Of a DNA stretch of 64,000 nucleotides, positions 10,002 to 20,352 are shown piece by piece (position 1 is the stretch's first letter; every line of letters begins with the position of its first letter). Below the pieces are notes generated by a model. That model saw only the letters and a list, made by a program, of their open reading frames with translations, was not told the origin of the DNA and ran no database searches. The stretch spans positions 25,021 through 89,020 of the forward strand of contig DAHUYN010000010.1 of NCBI GenBank assembly GCA_027315165.1. The letters run 5' to 3'. Made by a program: the position numbers and the translations under genes. This stretch comes from Thermoplasmata archaeon. Lineage in GTDB: Archaea; Thermoplasmatota; Thermoplasmata; Lutacidiplasmatales; UBA184.

Positions 10002-10673
10002 ATGCAGGGAAGGCTGGCGGGTCACGAGATCGAGCTGCTGAAGGGTACGACCACGATCGGCATCGTCTGCAAGGACGGTGTCGTGCTCGCCACCGAGCGG
10101 CGGGCGACGGCGGGCAACCTGATCGCGAACAAGATGACCCAGAAGCTGTTCAAGATCGACAGCAACATCGGGGTCACCGTCGCGGGCCTCGTCGGCGACG
10201 CGCAGGTCCTCGCGCGATACCTCCGGGCGGAGGTCGCGCTCTACCGACTCCGGCGCAACGGCCTCCTCTCGGCCGAGGGCGCGGCGACGCTCTTGGCCAA
10301 CATCCTCAGCGGCAACCGGATGTTCCCCTACTACGCGTGGATGCTCCTCGGGGGCGTCGACGCGAGGGGCGGTCACGTCTTCTCGGTCGACCCGGCGGGC
10401 GGCTCCATCGAGGACCGGTTCGTCTCCGTCGGCTCGGGCTCGACGTTCGCCTACGGCCTTCTCGAGGAGGGCTACTCGCGGGACATGAGCCTCTCGGACG
10501 GGGTCGATCTCGCGCTCCGCGGGCTCACGGCGGCGATGAAGCGGGACTCGGCGTCGGGCGATGGGTATATTATCCACACCATCACCTCCAAGGAGTACAA
10601 GGAGTACTCCGAGGACGAGATCAACAAGCGCCTCAAGGCGCTCAAGATCCCGCTCCCGCCGGCCCTCCCCTGA
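10002..10673 (+). CDS. psmB: Proteasome beta subunit
   Basis: KGTTTIGIVCKDGVVLATERRAT with catalytic Thr, GDAQVLARYL; start at MQGRLAGHE. Confidence 0.95.
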   Translation: MQGRLAGHEIELLKGTTTIGIVCKDGVVLATERRATAGNLIANKMTQKLFKIDSNIGVTVAGLVGDAQVLARYLRAEVALYRLRRNGLLSAEGAATLLANILSGNRMFPYYAWMLLGGVDARGGHVFSVDPAGGSIEDRFVSVGSGSTFAYGLLEEGYSRDMSLSDGVDLALRGLTAAMKRDSASGDGYIIHTITSKEYKEYSEDEINKRLKALKIPLPPALP

Positions 10674-10728
10674 ACCTCCCTCCCCGATCCGGGCCCAACC
10701 CCTTCCGCGCAACCCCTTCGTCGTGCGA

Positions 10729-12633
10729 ATGAGTTACGACTCGCTCCTAGAGCAAACCCAACAGGCGCTGCGTGAGGTCCTGCCGGAGACCATCGAGGTC
10801 ACCGACATCGAGCTCGAGGGCCCCCACATCGTCCTCTACACAAAGCATCTCGAGGCGTTCCTCTCGGGCGGCGACTACCTGCGGCAGATCGCGCAGCGGC
10901 TGCGACGGCGGGTCCTGGTCCGCTCCGACCCCGCCACGCTCATCGACCCCAAGGAGGCCGAACGGTCGATCCGCGAGCTGATCCCCGCGGAGGCCGAGAT
11001 CTCGGCGCTGTTCTTCGAGCCCGAGACCGGCGAGGTCACGATCGAGGCGGCGAACCCCGGCGCGGCCATCGGCCGCCAGGGGGCGGTCCTCAACGAGCTC
11101 AAGAAGCGGATCGGCTGGGTCCCGACGGTCCAGCGGACGCCGCCGATCCCCTCAAAGACCGTCGAGGAGGTCCGGATCCACCTCCGGCACCACTTCGAGG
11201 AGCGCCGCACGTTCCTCAAGAAGGTCGGGGTCCGCATCGCCCGGGACCGGCTCCCCGAGAAGATCTGGGCCCGGAACACCGCGCTCGGCGGCTACCGGGA
11301 GGTCGGCCGGAGCGCGCACCTGCTCACGACCCAGAACTCGAAGGTGTTGATCGACTGCGGGATCGACCCGGGGTCGGACCGGACGCCGTTCTTCAACGCC
11401 CCCGAGCTCCTGCCGCTCGACTCGCTCGACGCCGTCGTCGTCACGCACGCCCACCTGGACCACTGCGGCCTGATCCCCGTGCTGCTCAAGTACGGCTACC
11501 ACGGGCCCGTCTACTGCACGGCGCCGACGCGGGACCTGATGACGCTCATGCTCCTGGACGCGATCAAGGTGACGAACCAGGAGGCCCGCAAGGGGCTCTA
11601 CGACTCCTCGCATGTTCGCGAGCTCGTGAACCGGACGGTGCCGCTCCGATGGGGCGAGACGACCGACATCGCCCCGGACATGCGCCTCACGCTCCACAAC
11701 GCCGGGCACATCCTCGGCTCGTCGATGGCCCACTTCCACCTCGGCGACGGCGACTACAACCTGGCCTACAGCGGCGACATCAAGTTCGAGCGGAGCTGGC
11801 TGTTCAATCCGGCGGCGAACCGGTTCCCGAGGCTCGAGACGCTCATCCTCGAGTCGACCTACGGCGGCTACCGCGACGTCCAGCCGCCGCGACAGCAGGC
11901 GACCGAGGAGCTCTGCGCCTTCGCCTCGAAGGTCGTCTCGAGATCGGGCAAGCTCGTCGTCCCCGTCTTTGCGGTCGGACGGTCGCAGGAGGTCATGCTC
12001 GTCCTCGAGGAGAAGATGCGCGAGGGCAAGATCCCTCGCGTCCCCGTCTACCTCGACGGGATGATCTTCGAGGCGACGGCGATCCACACCGCCTACCCCG
12101 AGTACCTCAACAGCGCGCTCCGCACGCAGATCTTCCAGCAGGGGGACAACCCGTTCCTCTCCGACGTCTTCCACCGCGTCGACTCGGCCCAGATGCGCTA
12201 CGACATCCTCGACGCCAAGGAGCCGTGCATCGTCCTCGCGACGTCGGGGATGATGAGCGGCGGCCCCGTGATGGAGTACTTCCGGGCGTGGGCCCCCGAG
12301 GAGCGGAACGGGATCCTGTTCGTCGGCTACCAGGCCGACGGGACCTTCGGCCGCCGCCTGCAGCGGGGGCTCGGCGAGGCGACGTTCATGGACAGCGGCC
12401 GCCCGATCTCCGTCGGGGTCCGGCTCGAGGTCGCGACGATCGAGGGGTTCTCGGGCCACTCGGACCGGGTCCAGCTGATGAACTACATCGCGAGCGTCGA
12501 CCCGAGGCCGAGCCGGGTCATCCTCAACCACGGCGAGGAGTCGAAGGCCCTCGACCTCGCGACGAGCCTCCACAAGCGGTTCAACCTGGAGAGCCGGGTC
12601 CCCTACAACCTCGAGGCCGTGCGCCTGATCTAG
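10729..12633 (+). CDS. KH-domain beta-CASP ribonuclease (aCPSF1)
   Basis: N-terminal KH segment, metallo-beta-lactamase motif THAHLDHCGL, beta-CASP motifs and C-terminal SGHSDR/LNHGEESKALDLA; start at MSYDSLLEQ. Confidence 0.93.
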   Translation: MSYDSLLEQTQQALREVLPETIEVTDIELEGPHIVLYTKHLEAFLSGGDYLRQIAQRLRRRVLVRSDPATLIDPKEAERSIRELIPAEAEISALFFEPETGEVTIEAANPGAAIGRQGAVLNELKKRIGWVPTVQRTPPIPSKTVEEVRIHLRHHFEERRTFLKKVGVRIARDRLPEKIWARNTALGGYREVGRSAHLLTTQNSKVLIDCGIDPGSDRTPFFNAPELLPLDSLDAVVVTHAHLDHCGLIPVLLKYGYHGPVYCTAPTRDLMTLMLLDAIKVTNQEARKGLYDSSHVRELVNRTVPLRWGETTDIAPDMRLTLHNAGHILGSSMAHFHLGDGDYNLAYSGDIKFERSWLFNPAANRFPRLETLILESTYGGYRDVQPPRQQATEELCAFASKVVSRSGKLVVPVFAVGRSQEVMLVLEEKMREGKIPRVPVYLDGMIFEATAIHTAYPEYLNSALRTQIFQQGDNPFLSDVFHRVDSAQMRYDILDAKEPCIVLATSGMMSGGPVMEYFRAWAPEERNGILFVGYQADGTFGRRLQRGLGEATFMDSGRPISVGVRLEVATIEGFSGHSDRVQLMNYIASVDPRPSRVILNHGEESKALDLATSLHKRFNLESRVPYNLEAVRLI

Positions 12634-12705
12634 CGGTGCGGACGCGGCGCATGAGGTTTAGTATCTCGCGCCGCTCGTCCGCCGAGCGTCGGCGTGGAAG
12701 TCTCG

Positions 12706-14214
12706 ATGGCCCGCGATAGACCCCGTTTCCTGGTCCTCGGCCTCGACGGCGCCACCTTCGACCTGCTGGACCCCTGGCTCGCCTCGGGGGAGCTGCCGTT
12801 CCTCGCGTCGCTCGCCGACCGGGGCCTGCGGGCGCCGCTCGCCTCCGTCTTCCCCGCCAAGACGATCCCCGCGTGGTACTCCTTCGCGACCGGCCTCGAC
12901 CCGGGGGCGCTCGGCATCTACGGCTTCACCGAGCCGGACGGCGGCCCGGGGAAGAGCCGCCTCGTCCAGACGTTCCGGCCCGCGGAGGCGGTCTGGGACC
13001 GGCTCAGCCGCTCGGGCGCGACCGTCGGCGTCGTGAACTTCCCCCTCCGCGCCGGCTACCCGATCAACGGGTTCGTCCTCCCCGGCATGCTCACCGAGAG
13101 CCCCGACTGCTACCCCGCGAGGCTCCGCGGCGACCTCGAGGAGGCCCTCGGGGAGCCGTGCCTCCCCGAGCTGCCGCCGTACAAGGCGACCGAGCGAGCC
13201 GAGTGGCTCGACCTGGCCGTCCGCTCCGTCCAGCAGCGGGGCCGGCTCACCGAGATGCTGGTCGACCGCTACCACCCCGGCTTTCTGTTCGCGCTGTTCC
13301 GCGAGACCGATCGCGTCCAGCACCAGCACTGGGGCGAGCTCGCCCGGCCGATGGCGAAGGTCCCGGAGGACCTTCGGCGGTTCTGGCGGGCCGTCGACGC
13401 CGCGTGCGCCCGGATCGACGCCGCCTTCCGCGCCGACGGCGGCCCTGCGGTCTCGCTCGTCATCTCCGACCACGGCGCCGGGGCCGCGACGAGCGAGTTC
13501 TTCACGAACCGCTGGCTCGCCCAGCAGGGCTACCTCCGGTTCCGGGGCGGAGCGAGCGACCTACGGCGACGGGTCGTCTCGAGCCTGTTGCTCGCCTCCG
13601 ACCGCGTCCCGCTCGCCCGCCGCCTCCTCGGCCCGGTCGCGGACCGGCTTCGAGGCAGTCCCCGCGGCGAAAGGCTCTCGCGAGCGATCGCCGGCGAGAC
13701 GAGCTTCGAGGCGATGGCCCCGAGGATCGACTGGGAGAGGACGGTCGCCTTCTCCTACCCCGTGCCCGAGGGGATCTACCTCAACCGCTACAACCCCACC
13801 CTCACGCCCGAGCGCGGCGCCGAGGTGATGCGGGAGATCCGCGAGCGGCTCGCGCGGTTCCCCGACGCGCGCGTCGAGGTCTTCGACCCGAAGGAGCTCT
13901 ACCGCGCCAACCACGCCGACCGCGCGCCCGCGCTCCTGCTCCGCATCGACGGGATGGCGACGGACCTGCGCATGGACTTCAGCTACCCGCATCCGCTCCT
14001 CAAGCGCCGACCGGCCTACTTCTACGGCAGCGGCATCCACCGGATGAACGGGATCCTCCTGGCCGGCGGCGACGGCGTCGCGCACGCGCGGCTCCTCGAA
14101 CCGCTCAGCCTCCTCGACGTCGCGCCGACGGTCCTGGACGGGATGGGGGCGCCGATCCCGCCGTACCTGCACGGCCGCTCCTTCGCCGACCGCCTCGGGC
14201 TCGCCCCCGCGTAG
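12706..14214 (+). CDS. Alkaline phosphatase-superfamily/type I phosphodiesterase-like protein
   Basis: LVLGLDGATFDLLDPWL, FPAKTIPAWYSFATG, VISDHGAG. Confidence 0.82.
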   Translation: MARDRPRFLVLGLDGATFDLLDPWLASGELPFLASLADRGLRAPLASVFPAKTIPAWYSFATGLDPGALGIYGFTEPDGGPGKSRLVQTFRPAEAVWDRLSRSGATVGVVNFPLRAGYPINGFVLPGMLTESPDCYPARLRGDLEEALGEPCLPELPPYKATERAEWLDLAVRSVQQRGRLTEMLVDRYHPGFLFALFRETDRVQHQHWGELARPMAKVPEDLRRFWRAVDAACARIDAAFRADGGPAVSLVISDHGAGAATSEFFTNRWLAQQGYLRFRGGASDLRRRVVSSLLLASDRVPLARRLLGPVADRLRGSPRGERLSRAIAGETSFEAMAPRIDWERTVAFSYPVPEGIYLNRYNPTLTPERGAEVMREIRERLARFPDARVEVFDPKELYRANHADRAPALLLRIDGMATDLRMDFSYPHPLLKRRPAYFYGSGIHRMNGILLAGGDGVAHARLLEPLSLLDVAPTVLDGMGAPIPPYLHGRSFADRLGLAPA

Positions 14215-14219
14215 GCACG

Positions 14220-15374
14220 ATGCCGGCGTGGAGGATCGAGTTCCTCGCCTCCGTCCCCCCCGAGGAGACCTCCTCCGGGCTCGGCCGGGTCGTCTGGGAG
14301 CTCGGCGCGTCGCTCACGCGCCTCGGCCACACGGTCCGCGTCCTCTACCCGGCCGACCCCGCGACGCCGCACGCCCCGTTCCACGGCGTCGAGGCGGTCC
14401 CACTGCCGACGACCGGCGCCTCGCGGCGGCCGTTCGGCCGCGATATCGCCTTCGGGCGTCACGCGACCGAGGCGATCGCCCGCGACGCGGACCTCGTCGT
14501 CGGCAACGACGAGCGGGCCGGCGCCGTCGGGACGCTCAGCGGCGGCGCGCGCGCGACACCGGCGTGGGTCCACTTCGCCCACGACGTCTCGCTCCACACC
14601 TTCGACACGCTCCGGCCGACCGAGCCGGACCGGGGGCTCCGACAGCGCGTCGGCAACTGGCTGGACCGCCGCACCCTCCGCGGGCTCGAGGGGCGGGCCC
14701 TCGCGAGGGCCGGGGTCGTCCTCGTCGGCTCCCGCTCGAACGCCGACCTCCTCGAGCGCTACTATCCGGGGACCGCGCGGCGCGTCGCCTTCCTCCCGAT
14801 CGGCGTCCCCGCGCCGCTCGACGTCGGCACGAAGGCCCAGGCCCGGCTCGAGCTCAAGGTCCCCCCCGACGTCCCGGTCGTCGCCTTCGTCGGGCGGACG
14901 CCCGAGCGCCAGGGGCTCGCGACGGCCCTCGACGCGTTCCGGCGCGTCCGCTCGTTCTTCCCGGGGGCGCGGTTCCTCGTCGTCGGCAGCTCGCCCCCGG
15001 TCGAGCCGGGCGTCGTCCCGCTCGGGGTCGTCGACGAGACGACGAAGGCGCGTGCGCTCACCGCCGCCGACGTCTTCGTCTTCCCGGCCCGGTACGAGGG
15101 GTTCGGCCTCGCGCCCCGCGAGGCGATGCGCTACGGTCTCGCGACGGTCGTGAGCGCGCACGTGCCGCTCGACGGCGTCGGCGAGGGGGCGCTCCGGGTC
15201 GTCGCGAGCGACGAGGCGGGCGATTATGCGAGCGAGCTCGCCGAGCTCCTCGCCGACGTCGCGCTCCGCCGGAGCCTCGGCGAGGCGGCGCGCGCCGCCT
15301 CCGCGTCGTGGAGCTTCGACACGATGGCCGAGCGGTTCGAGAAGGCCGTCGCGCCCCTCCTCAAGGGCGCGTAG
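14220..15374 (+). CDS. Glycosyltransferase, GT4-like
   Basis: SSGLGRVVWELGASLTRLGHTVRV N-terminal and PVVAFVGRTPERQGLATALDAF...FVFPARYEGFGLAPREAMRYG C-terminal motifs. Confidence 0.85.
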   Translation: MPAWRIEFLASVPPEETSSGLGRVVWELGASLTRLGHTVRVLYPADPATPHAPFHGVEAVPLPTTGASRRPFGRDIAFGRHATEAIARDADLVVGNDERAGAVGTLSGGARATPAWVHFAHDVSLHTFDTLRPTEPDRGLRQRVGNWLDRRTLRGLEGRALARAGVVLVGSRSNADLLERYYPGTARRVAFLPIGVPAPLDVGTKAQARLELKVPPDVPVVAFVGRTPERQGLATALDAFRRVRSFFPGARFLVVGSSPPVEPGVVPLGVVDETTKARALTAADVFVFPARYEGFGLAPREAMRYGLATVVSAHVPLDGVGEGALRVVASDEAGDYASELAELLADVALRRSLGEAARAASASWSFDTMAERFEKAVAPLLKGA

Positions 15375-15375
15375 G

Positions 15376-15891
15376 CTACGCGAACTCGTCGAGCCGAAGA
15401 TCCGAGGTCGACCGCCGACCGGGACCGACGAGCCTCGGGGCCCCCGAGAGCCCCCAGCCGACCCCCTCGGGGACCTCGCCCCGGGCGAGCGCGGCGAGGA
15501 GCTTGCGGAGGCGTTCGCGCGAGGCGGCGAACGGGTCCGGCTCGCCCTCCCCCCGGAGGGGCTGCGCCGGGCGGATCTCCTCGACGCGGTCGTCGGCGAC
15601 GCGCCAGACGCCGACGCGGGCGGCGACCTCGGGCTCGCGGACGTCGGCGAGCCGGCGCGCGGCGCGCACGCCCGGGACCGCGACGGCGACCCAGTCGGCC
15701 CACGCGCGCCGTCGCAGCGCCTGGCCCAAGACGGCCCTCGCGTCGGCGAGCTTCAGCTCGACGAGCCCGACCTCCTCGCCGCGGATCGCCGCGATGTCGA
15801 AGTAGTCGCGCCCGTCCGGGTCGGCCCACGCGAGGTAGCCCCGGGCTCGAAGGTGCGCGAGGACCGGCGCGCGGAGGTCGGCCTCGATCAC
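15376..15891 (-). CDS. Putative PD-(D/E)XK-superfamily nuclease in operon with mutSL
   Basis: DYFDIAAIRGEEVGLVELKLADARAVLGQALRRRAWADWVAVAVPG: D-x(n)-E-x-K arrangement plus downstream Gln; GTG start overlaps mutL stop (GTGA). Confidence 0.6.
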   Translation of the reverse strand: MIEADLRAPVLAHLRARGYLAWADPDGRDYFDIAAIRGEEVGLVELKLADARAVLGQALRRRAWADWVAVAVPGVRAARRLADVREPEVAARVGVWRVADDRVEEIRPAQPLRGEGEPDPFAASRERLRKLLAALARGEVPEGVGWGLSGAPRLVGPGRRSTSDLRLDEFA

Positions 15892-17681
15892 GCGGGGCTC
15901 CGCAGGAACCAGCGGTCGACGCGCGCCCGGTCGAACCGGACGAGGATGGGGCGGCCGTGCGGGCAGGCGTACGACGCCTCGGGGAGCTTGTAGAGCGCCT
16001 CGAGGACGCGCCGGAGCTCCTCGGGACGCACGACGTCGCCGCCGCGGATCGCCGCGTGGCAGGCGAGCATCGCGTCGGCGCGCTCGGTCATCCCGTCGGG
16101 GACCGTCGCGCGGCCTCCCTCGCCGAGCTCGTCGAGGAGGGCGAGCAGCTGCTCGGCCTGGGCGCGCCGCCCGCGGTACGTCGGCACCGACAAGAGCCGG
16201 TGCGCGCGGGGCCCGAACGACTCGAGCCCGAAGCCGCTGCGCGCGACCGCCTCGACGTGGGCCTTAAGGACCGAGGCGCGTCGGGGCGACAGCTCGAGGA
16301 GGATCGGCTCGACGAGCTCCTGCCGGGCGAGGCGACCCGATCGCCGGAGCTCCTCGTAGAGGACCCGCTCGCTCGCGGCGTGCTGGTCGACGAGGACGAG
16401 CGCGCCGTCCGACTCCGCGAGCCAGTAGAGGTCGAAGATGGGTCCGACGAGGCGCAGCGCGGGATGGTGGGGGCCCGCCGCGAGCGGCTCCGCCCCGGGA
16501 GCCTCGCCGAGCGTCCGCTGGACGCCGGCGGCGCCGCCGCTCGAGGCCGCACCCGACGCGGCCGGCCCCGGCACCGGGCCCGCGGCCGCGCCCTCGCGCC
16601 ACCCCGCGGGTCCCGGCTCCCTCGGGCCCCGCAGGGTCCCCGGGCCGGGCGCCCCCGTCCGGTCGGCGTAGTGGGGGGTCCTCGTGAGGCTGTCGCGGAC
16701 CGCGACCCGGAGCAGGTCGGCGACCTCGCGCTCCCGGGCGATCCGGACCTCGCGCTTCGTCGGGTGGACGTTCACGTCGACGCGCGCGAGGTCGAGGTCG
16801 AGATGGACGACGCCGAGCGGGCTTCGCGTTCGAGGGAGGTAGTCGGCGTAGGCCTGCCGCAGCGCCTGGACGAAGAGGCGGGAGCGGACGGCGCGGCCGT
16901 TGACCGACAGGTAGATCCCCGAGGGGCTCGAGCGGCTGAGGGCCGGCCGCGCGAGCACGCCCCGGATCGCGACCGGCCCTCCGAGGCCCGCGCGGACCTC
17001 GAACGACTGCTGGAGGAACTCGGGACCGAGGACGCGCCCCGCCGCGTCGCGGAGCGTCGTCGAGGGCGGGAAGCGCGCGAGCTCGCCCGACTCGTTCGAG
17101 AGCGTGAGGCCGACGCGAGGGCGGGCCAGGAACAACCGCTCGACCGTGTCGGCGACCTCGACCTGCTCGGCGGCCGGCGCCTTGAGGAACTTCCGACGGG
17201 CGGGCGTGTTGAAGAACAGATCGCGCACCTCGACCGTCGTCCCGAGGGCCCGGCCCTCGAGAAACTCGCCGGCGAGGTTGCCGGCGACGACGGAGAGGCC
17301 GTGGGCCTCCTCGTGCCCCGCGGCCCTCGAGAGGATCCGAAGCCTCGAGACGGCGCCGATGGCGGCGAGCGCCTCGCCGCGGAAGCCGAGCGTCGAGACG
17401 ACGTTAAGCTCCTCCGCCGTCGTGAGCTTGCTCGTCGCGTGCCGCTCGAGGGCGAGCGGCAGCTCCTCGGGCCGGATCCCGTGGCCGTCGTCGTCGACGA
17501 CGACGGCGTCGAGCCCCCCGTTCTCGAGCCGCACGCGGACCTCGTTCGCGCCGGCGTCGACGCTGTTCTCGACCAGCTCCTTCACGACGGAGGCCGGACG
17601 CTCGACGACCTCGCCCGCCGCGATACGGAGGACCGTCTCCTCGCTCAGGCGGCGGATCGGTCGGGGCTCTCGGCCCGTCAT
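15888..17681 (-). CDS. mutL: DNA mismatch repair protein MutL
   Basis: IAAGEVVERPASVVKELVENSVDAGA, GFRGEALAAI GHKL ATPase motifs; C-terminal DQHAASERVLYEE, ACHAAIRGG, CPHGRP. Confidence 0.95.
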   Translation of the reverse strand: MTGREPRPIRRLSEETVLRIAAGEVVERPASVVKELVENSVDAGANEVRVRLENGGLDAVVVDDDGHGIRPEELPLALERHATSKLTTAEELNVVSTLGFRGEALAAIGAVSRLRILSRAAGHEEAHGLSVVAGNLAGEFLEGRALGTTVEVRDLFFNTPARRKFLKAPAAEQVEVADTVERLFLARPRVGLTLSNESGELARFPPSTTLRDAAGRVLGPEFLQQSFEVRAGLGGPVAIRGVLARPALSRSSPSGIYLSVNGRAVRSRLFVQALRQAYADYLPRTRSPLGVVHLDLDLARVDVNVHPTKREVRIAREREVADLLRVAVRDSLTRTPHYADRTGAPGPGTLRGPREPGPAGWREGAAAGPVPGPAASGAASSGGAAGVQRTLGEAPGAEPLAAGPHHPALRLVGPIFDLYWLAESDGALVLVDQHAASERVLYEELRRSGRLARQELVEPILLELSPRRASVLKAHVEAVARSGFGLESFGPRAHRLLSVPTYRGRRAQAEQLLALLDELGEGGRATVPDGMTERADAMLACHAAIRGGDVVRPEELRRVLEALYKLPEASYACPHGRPILVRFDRARVDRWFLRSPA

Positions 17682-20293
17682 CGTCCGGGGGTGTCGCCTC
17701 CGACGAGACGTCGCCGCCACTCGGCGAGGAAACTGAGCGCCTCGAACGGCGTCATCCGCTCCGGGTCGAGGGCCCTCAGCGCGGCCTCGACCTCCGAGGT
17801 CGGGCCCGCCTCGGAAGAGAGCAGGACCGCCTGCGTGTAGCGCGTCGGCGGCGAGCGCCGGGCCGTCGGGCCGACCGTCACGCCCTCCGCCTCGAGCCGT
17901 CGCAGCAGGCGCTTCGCATCGTCGAGGAGCGGCTCGGGAAGGCCGGCGAGCCGCGCGACGTGGAGCCCGTAGCTCCGGTCCGTCGACCCCGGCACGAGGC
18001 GATGGAGGAAGGTGACCTCGTCTCCCTCCTCGCGGACGGCGAGGTGGGCGTTCCGGGCCGCCGGGAGGCCCGCGACGAGCTCCGTCAGCTGGTGGTAATG
18101 GGTCGCGAGGATCGTGCGGCAGCGCACCCGGTCGTGGAGGTGGCGCAACGTCGCCCAGGCGAGGGCGAGCCCGTCGAAGGTGCTCGTCCCCCGGCCGACC
18201 TCGTCGAGGAGGACCAGCGCCCGCGCGTCGGCGCCGCGGAGGATCTCCGAGACCTCGGTCATCTCGACCATGAAGCTCGACTTGCCCCGACCGATCTCGT
18301 CGGTGAACCCCATCCGCGTGTAGAGGGCGCTCACGACGCCGACGCGGGCGAAGCGCGCGGGGACGAAGGCGCCGACCTGGGCGAGGAGGACCGTGAGCCC
18401 GACCTGGCGCATGTACGTCGACTTCCCCGACATGTTGGGCCCGGTGAGCACGAGAAGCCGCCCCGACTCGGCGTCAAGGTCGACGTCGTTGGGGACGAAC
18501 CCGGACTCGAGCGTCCGGTCGAGCACCGGATGGCGGCCGTCGCGGACGGAGAGGACCGAGGAGTCGTCGACGACGGGCCGCACGAGCCCACGCTCCTGGG
18601 CCAAGAGGGCGAACGTCGCGATCGTGTCGAGCTCGCCGACCGCCTGGGAGAGACGGTGGACCTCGGGGGTCGTGCGCTCGACCTCCTCGAGGAACCGCTC
18701 CCAGGCCGACCGCTCCGCCTCCTCGCGCCGGCCGCGCGCGTCGAGGATCCGCGACTCGATCGCGGCGAGCTCCTCCGAGGTGAACCGCTCGCCCGCGGCG
18801 AGGGTCTGCCGCCTCCGATAGTGGGGCGGGACGCGGCCGAGGTTCGGCCGCGTCACCTCGAGGTAGTAGCCGAAGACGTTGTTGTAGCCGACCTTGAGGC
18901 CCCGGATCCCCGTCGTGTCCTGTTCCCGGCGCTCGAGCGAGGCGAGCTCGGCGAGCCCCTCGGACTCGGTCCGCGCGAGCGCGTCGAGCTCGGGGTCGAA
19001 CCCCGGACGGAACAGGCCGCCCGCGTCGGCCGTCGCGGGCGGCTCCTCGGGCAGCGCGGCGGCGAGCAGGTCCGAGAGCGACGTGACGGGGGCGAGCCGG
19101 GCGACGAGGTCGGCGAGCCGTCCCGGGGCCGCCGACGCCGAGAGCCAGGTGCGGACACGACCGACGGCGTCGAGCCCGGCGCGGAGCGCGGCGAGCTCTG
19201 GAGGCCGGACGCGGCGGCCCGCGACCCGCGCCGCGATGCGCGCGAGATCGGGGACCGGTCCCAGCTCCGAGCGCAGCACGAGGAGGTCGCTCCCGCGGCC
19301 GACGAGCGCCTCGACGGCGTCGAGGCGCTCGCGGATCGCCCCGACCTCGGCGAGCGGGGTCCGGAGCCAGAAGGCGAGCGTGCGCCGGCCCGGCGGCGTG
19401 ACCGTCTCGTCCCACGTCGACAGGAGCGTCGGCCCGCCGGGGTCGTCCGGGTTCATCGGGTGCACGACCTCGAGGTGCCGGAGTGTCTTCCCGTCGAGCA
19501 AGAGCCGACGCGTCGTCGTCCCGTCGCCGACGAGCTCGAGGTATCGGAGCAGCCGCGGCTGCGCTCTCGCGACGTACCGCGCGAGGTCGTCCTCGGCGGC
19601 GGCGACGGACGCGGTCGCGGACGGCGGGACCGACGCGGGCATGGTGACGGCGACGTCGTCGGGGGGCGGTGGCGCCTCGAGGTGGGCCCGAGGGAACTCG
19701 CGACGGAGCCCGGCGGCGAGCGCTCGCCCCGGGTCTCCTTCGCGCTCGGAGACCAGCACCTCCGACGGCTGGAACGGCGCGAGCGCCGCGAGGAGCCCGT
19801 CGACGCCCGCCTCGGCCGCCTCGCCGCGGAACCACTCCCCCGTCGTCACGTCGACGCACGCGAAGCTGCCGCGGCCGGTCGCCGAGAGGCGGAGGCTCGC
19901 GAGGAAGTTGTGGTCGGGGCCGGCGAGGATCCGGTCCTCGACGACCGTCCCGGGCGTGACGACGCGCGTGACCTCGCGCCGGACGAGCCCCTTGGCGAAC
20001 TTCGCGTCCTCGACCTGGTCGCAGAGCGCGACCTTGTACCCCTTCCGGACGAGTCGGGCGAGGTAGCTCTCGACGGCGTGGTGCGGGACGCCGGCCATCG
20101 GCGTCCGTTCGCCGTTCGTGTCCGGCGAGCGGGCGGTGAGGACGACCTCGAGCTCCCGCGAGAGGAGCCGGGCGTCGTCGCCGAACGTCTCGAAGAAGTC
20201 CCCGACGCGGAAGAGGACGAGATGGCCCGGATACCGCTGCTTGACCCGCTCGTACTGCTCCATGAGCGGGGTCGTGACAACGCCGTCGGGCAT
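17678..20293 (-). CDS. mutS: DNA mismatch repair ATPase MutS
   Basis: RVGDFFETFGDDA mismatch-binding Phe-X-Glu, LTGPNMSGKSTYMRQ Walker A, LVLLDEVGRGTSTFDG. Confidence 0.97.
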   Translation of the reverse strand: MPDGVVTTPLMEQYERVKQRYPGHLVLFRVGDFFETFGDDARLLSRELEVVLTARSPDTNGERTPMAGVPHHAVESYLARLVRKGYKVALCDQVEDAKFAKGLVRREVTRVVTPGTVVEDRILAGPDHNFLASLRLSATGRGSFACVDVTTGEWFRGEAAEAGVDGLLAALAPFQPSEVLVSEREGDPGRALAAGLRREFPRAHLEAPPPPDDVAVTMPASVPPSATASVAAAEDDLARYVARAQPRLLRYLELVGDGTTTRRLLLDGKTLRHLEVVHPMNPDDPGGPTLLSTWDETVTPPGRRTLAFWLRTPLAEVGAIRERLDAVEALVGRGSDLLVLRSELGPVPDLARIAARVAGRRVRPPELAALRAGLDAVGRVRTWLSASAAPGRLADLVARLAPVTSLSDLLAAALPEEPPATADAGGLFRPGFDPELDALARTESEGLAELASLERREQDTTGIRGLKVGYNNVFGYYLEVTRPNLGRVPPHYRRRQTLAAGERFTSEELAAIESRILDARGRREEAERSAWERFLEEVERTTPEVHRLSQAVGELDTIATFALLAQERGLVRPVVDDSSVLSVRDGRHPVLDRTLESGFVPNDVDLDAESGRLLVLTGPNMSGKSTYMRQVGLTVLLAQVGAFVPARFARVGVVSALYTRMGFTDEIGRGKSSFMVEMTEVSEILRGADARALVLLDEVGRGTSTFDGLALAWATLRHLHDRVRCRTILATHYHQLTELVAGLPAARNAHLAVREEGDEVTFLHRLVPGSTDRSYGLHVARLAGLPEPLLDDAKRLLRRLEAEGVTVGPTARRSPPTRYTQAVLLSSEAGPTSEVEAALRALDPERMTPFEALSFLAEWRRRLVGGDTPGR

Positions 20294-20352
20294 CGGGGAG
20301 CGAACCAGCCCGCCGCCGCTTATAGGCGTCGGTGGGGCCCGGAGATCGAGGG

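Noticed and set aside
7403-10003. 866-aa antisense ORF opposite the ABC transporter genes
   Set aside because: Highly charged E/R-rich shadow ORF with no domain; ABC motifs are on the plus strand.
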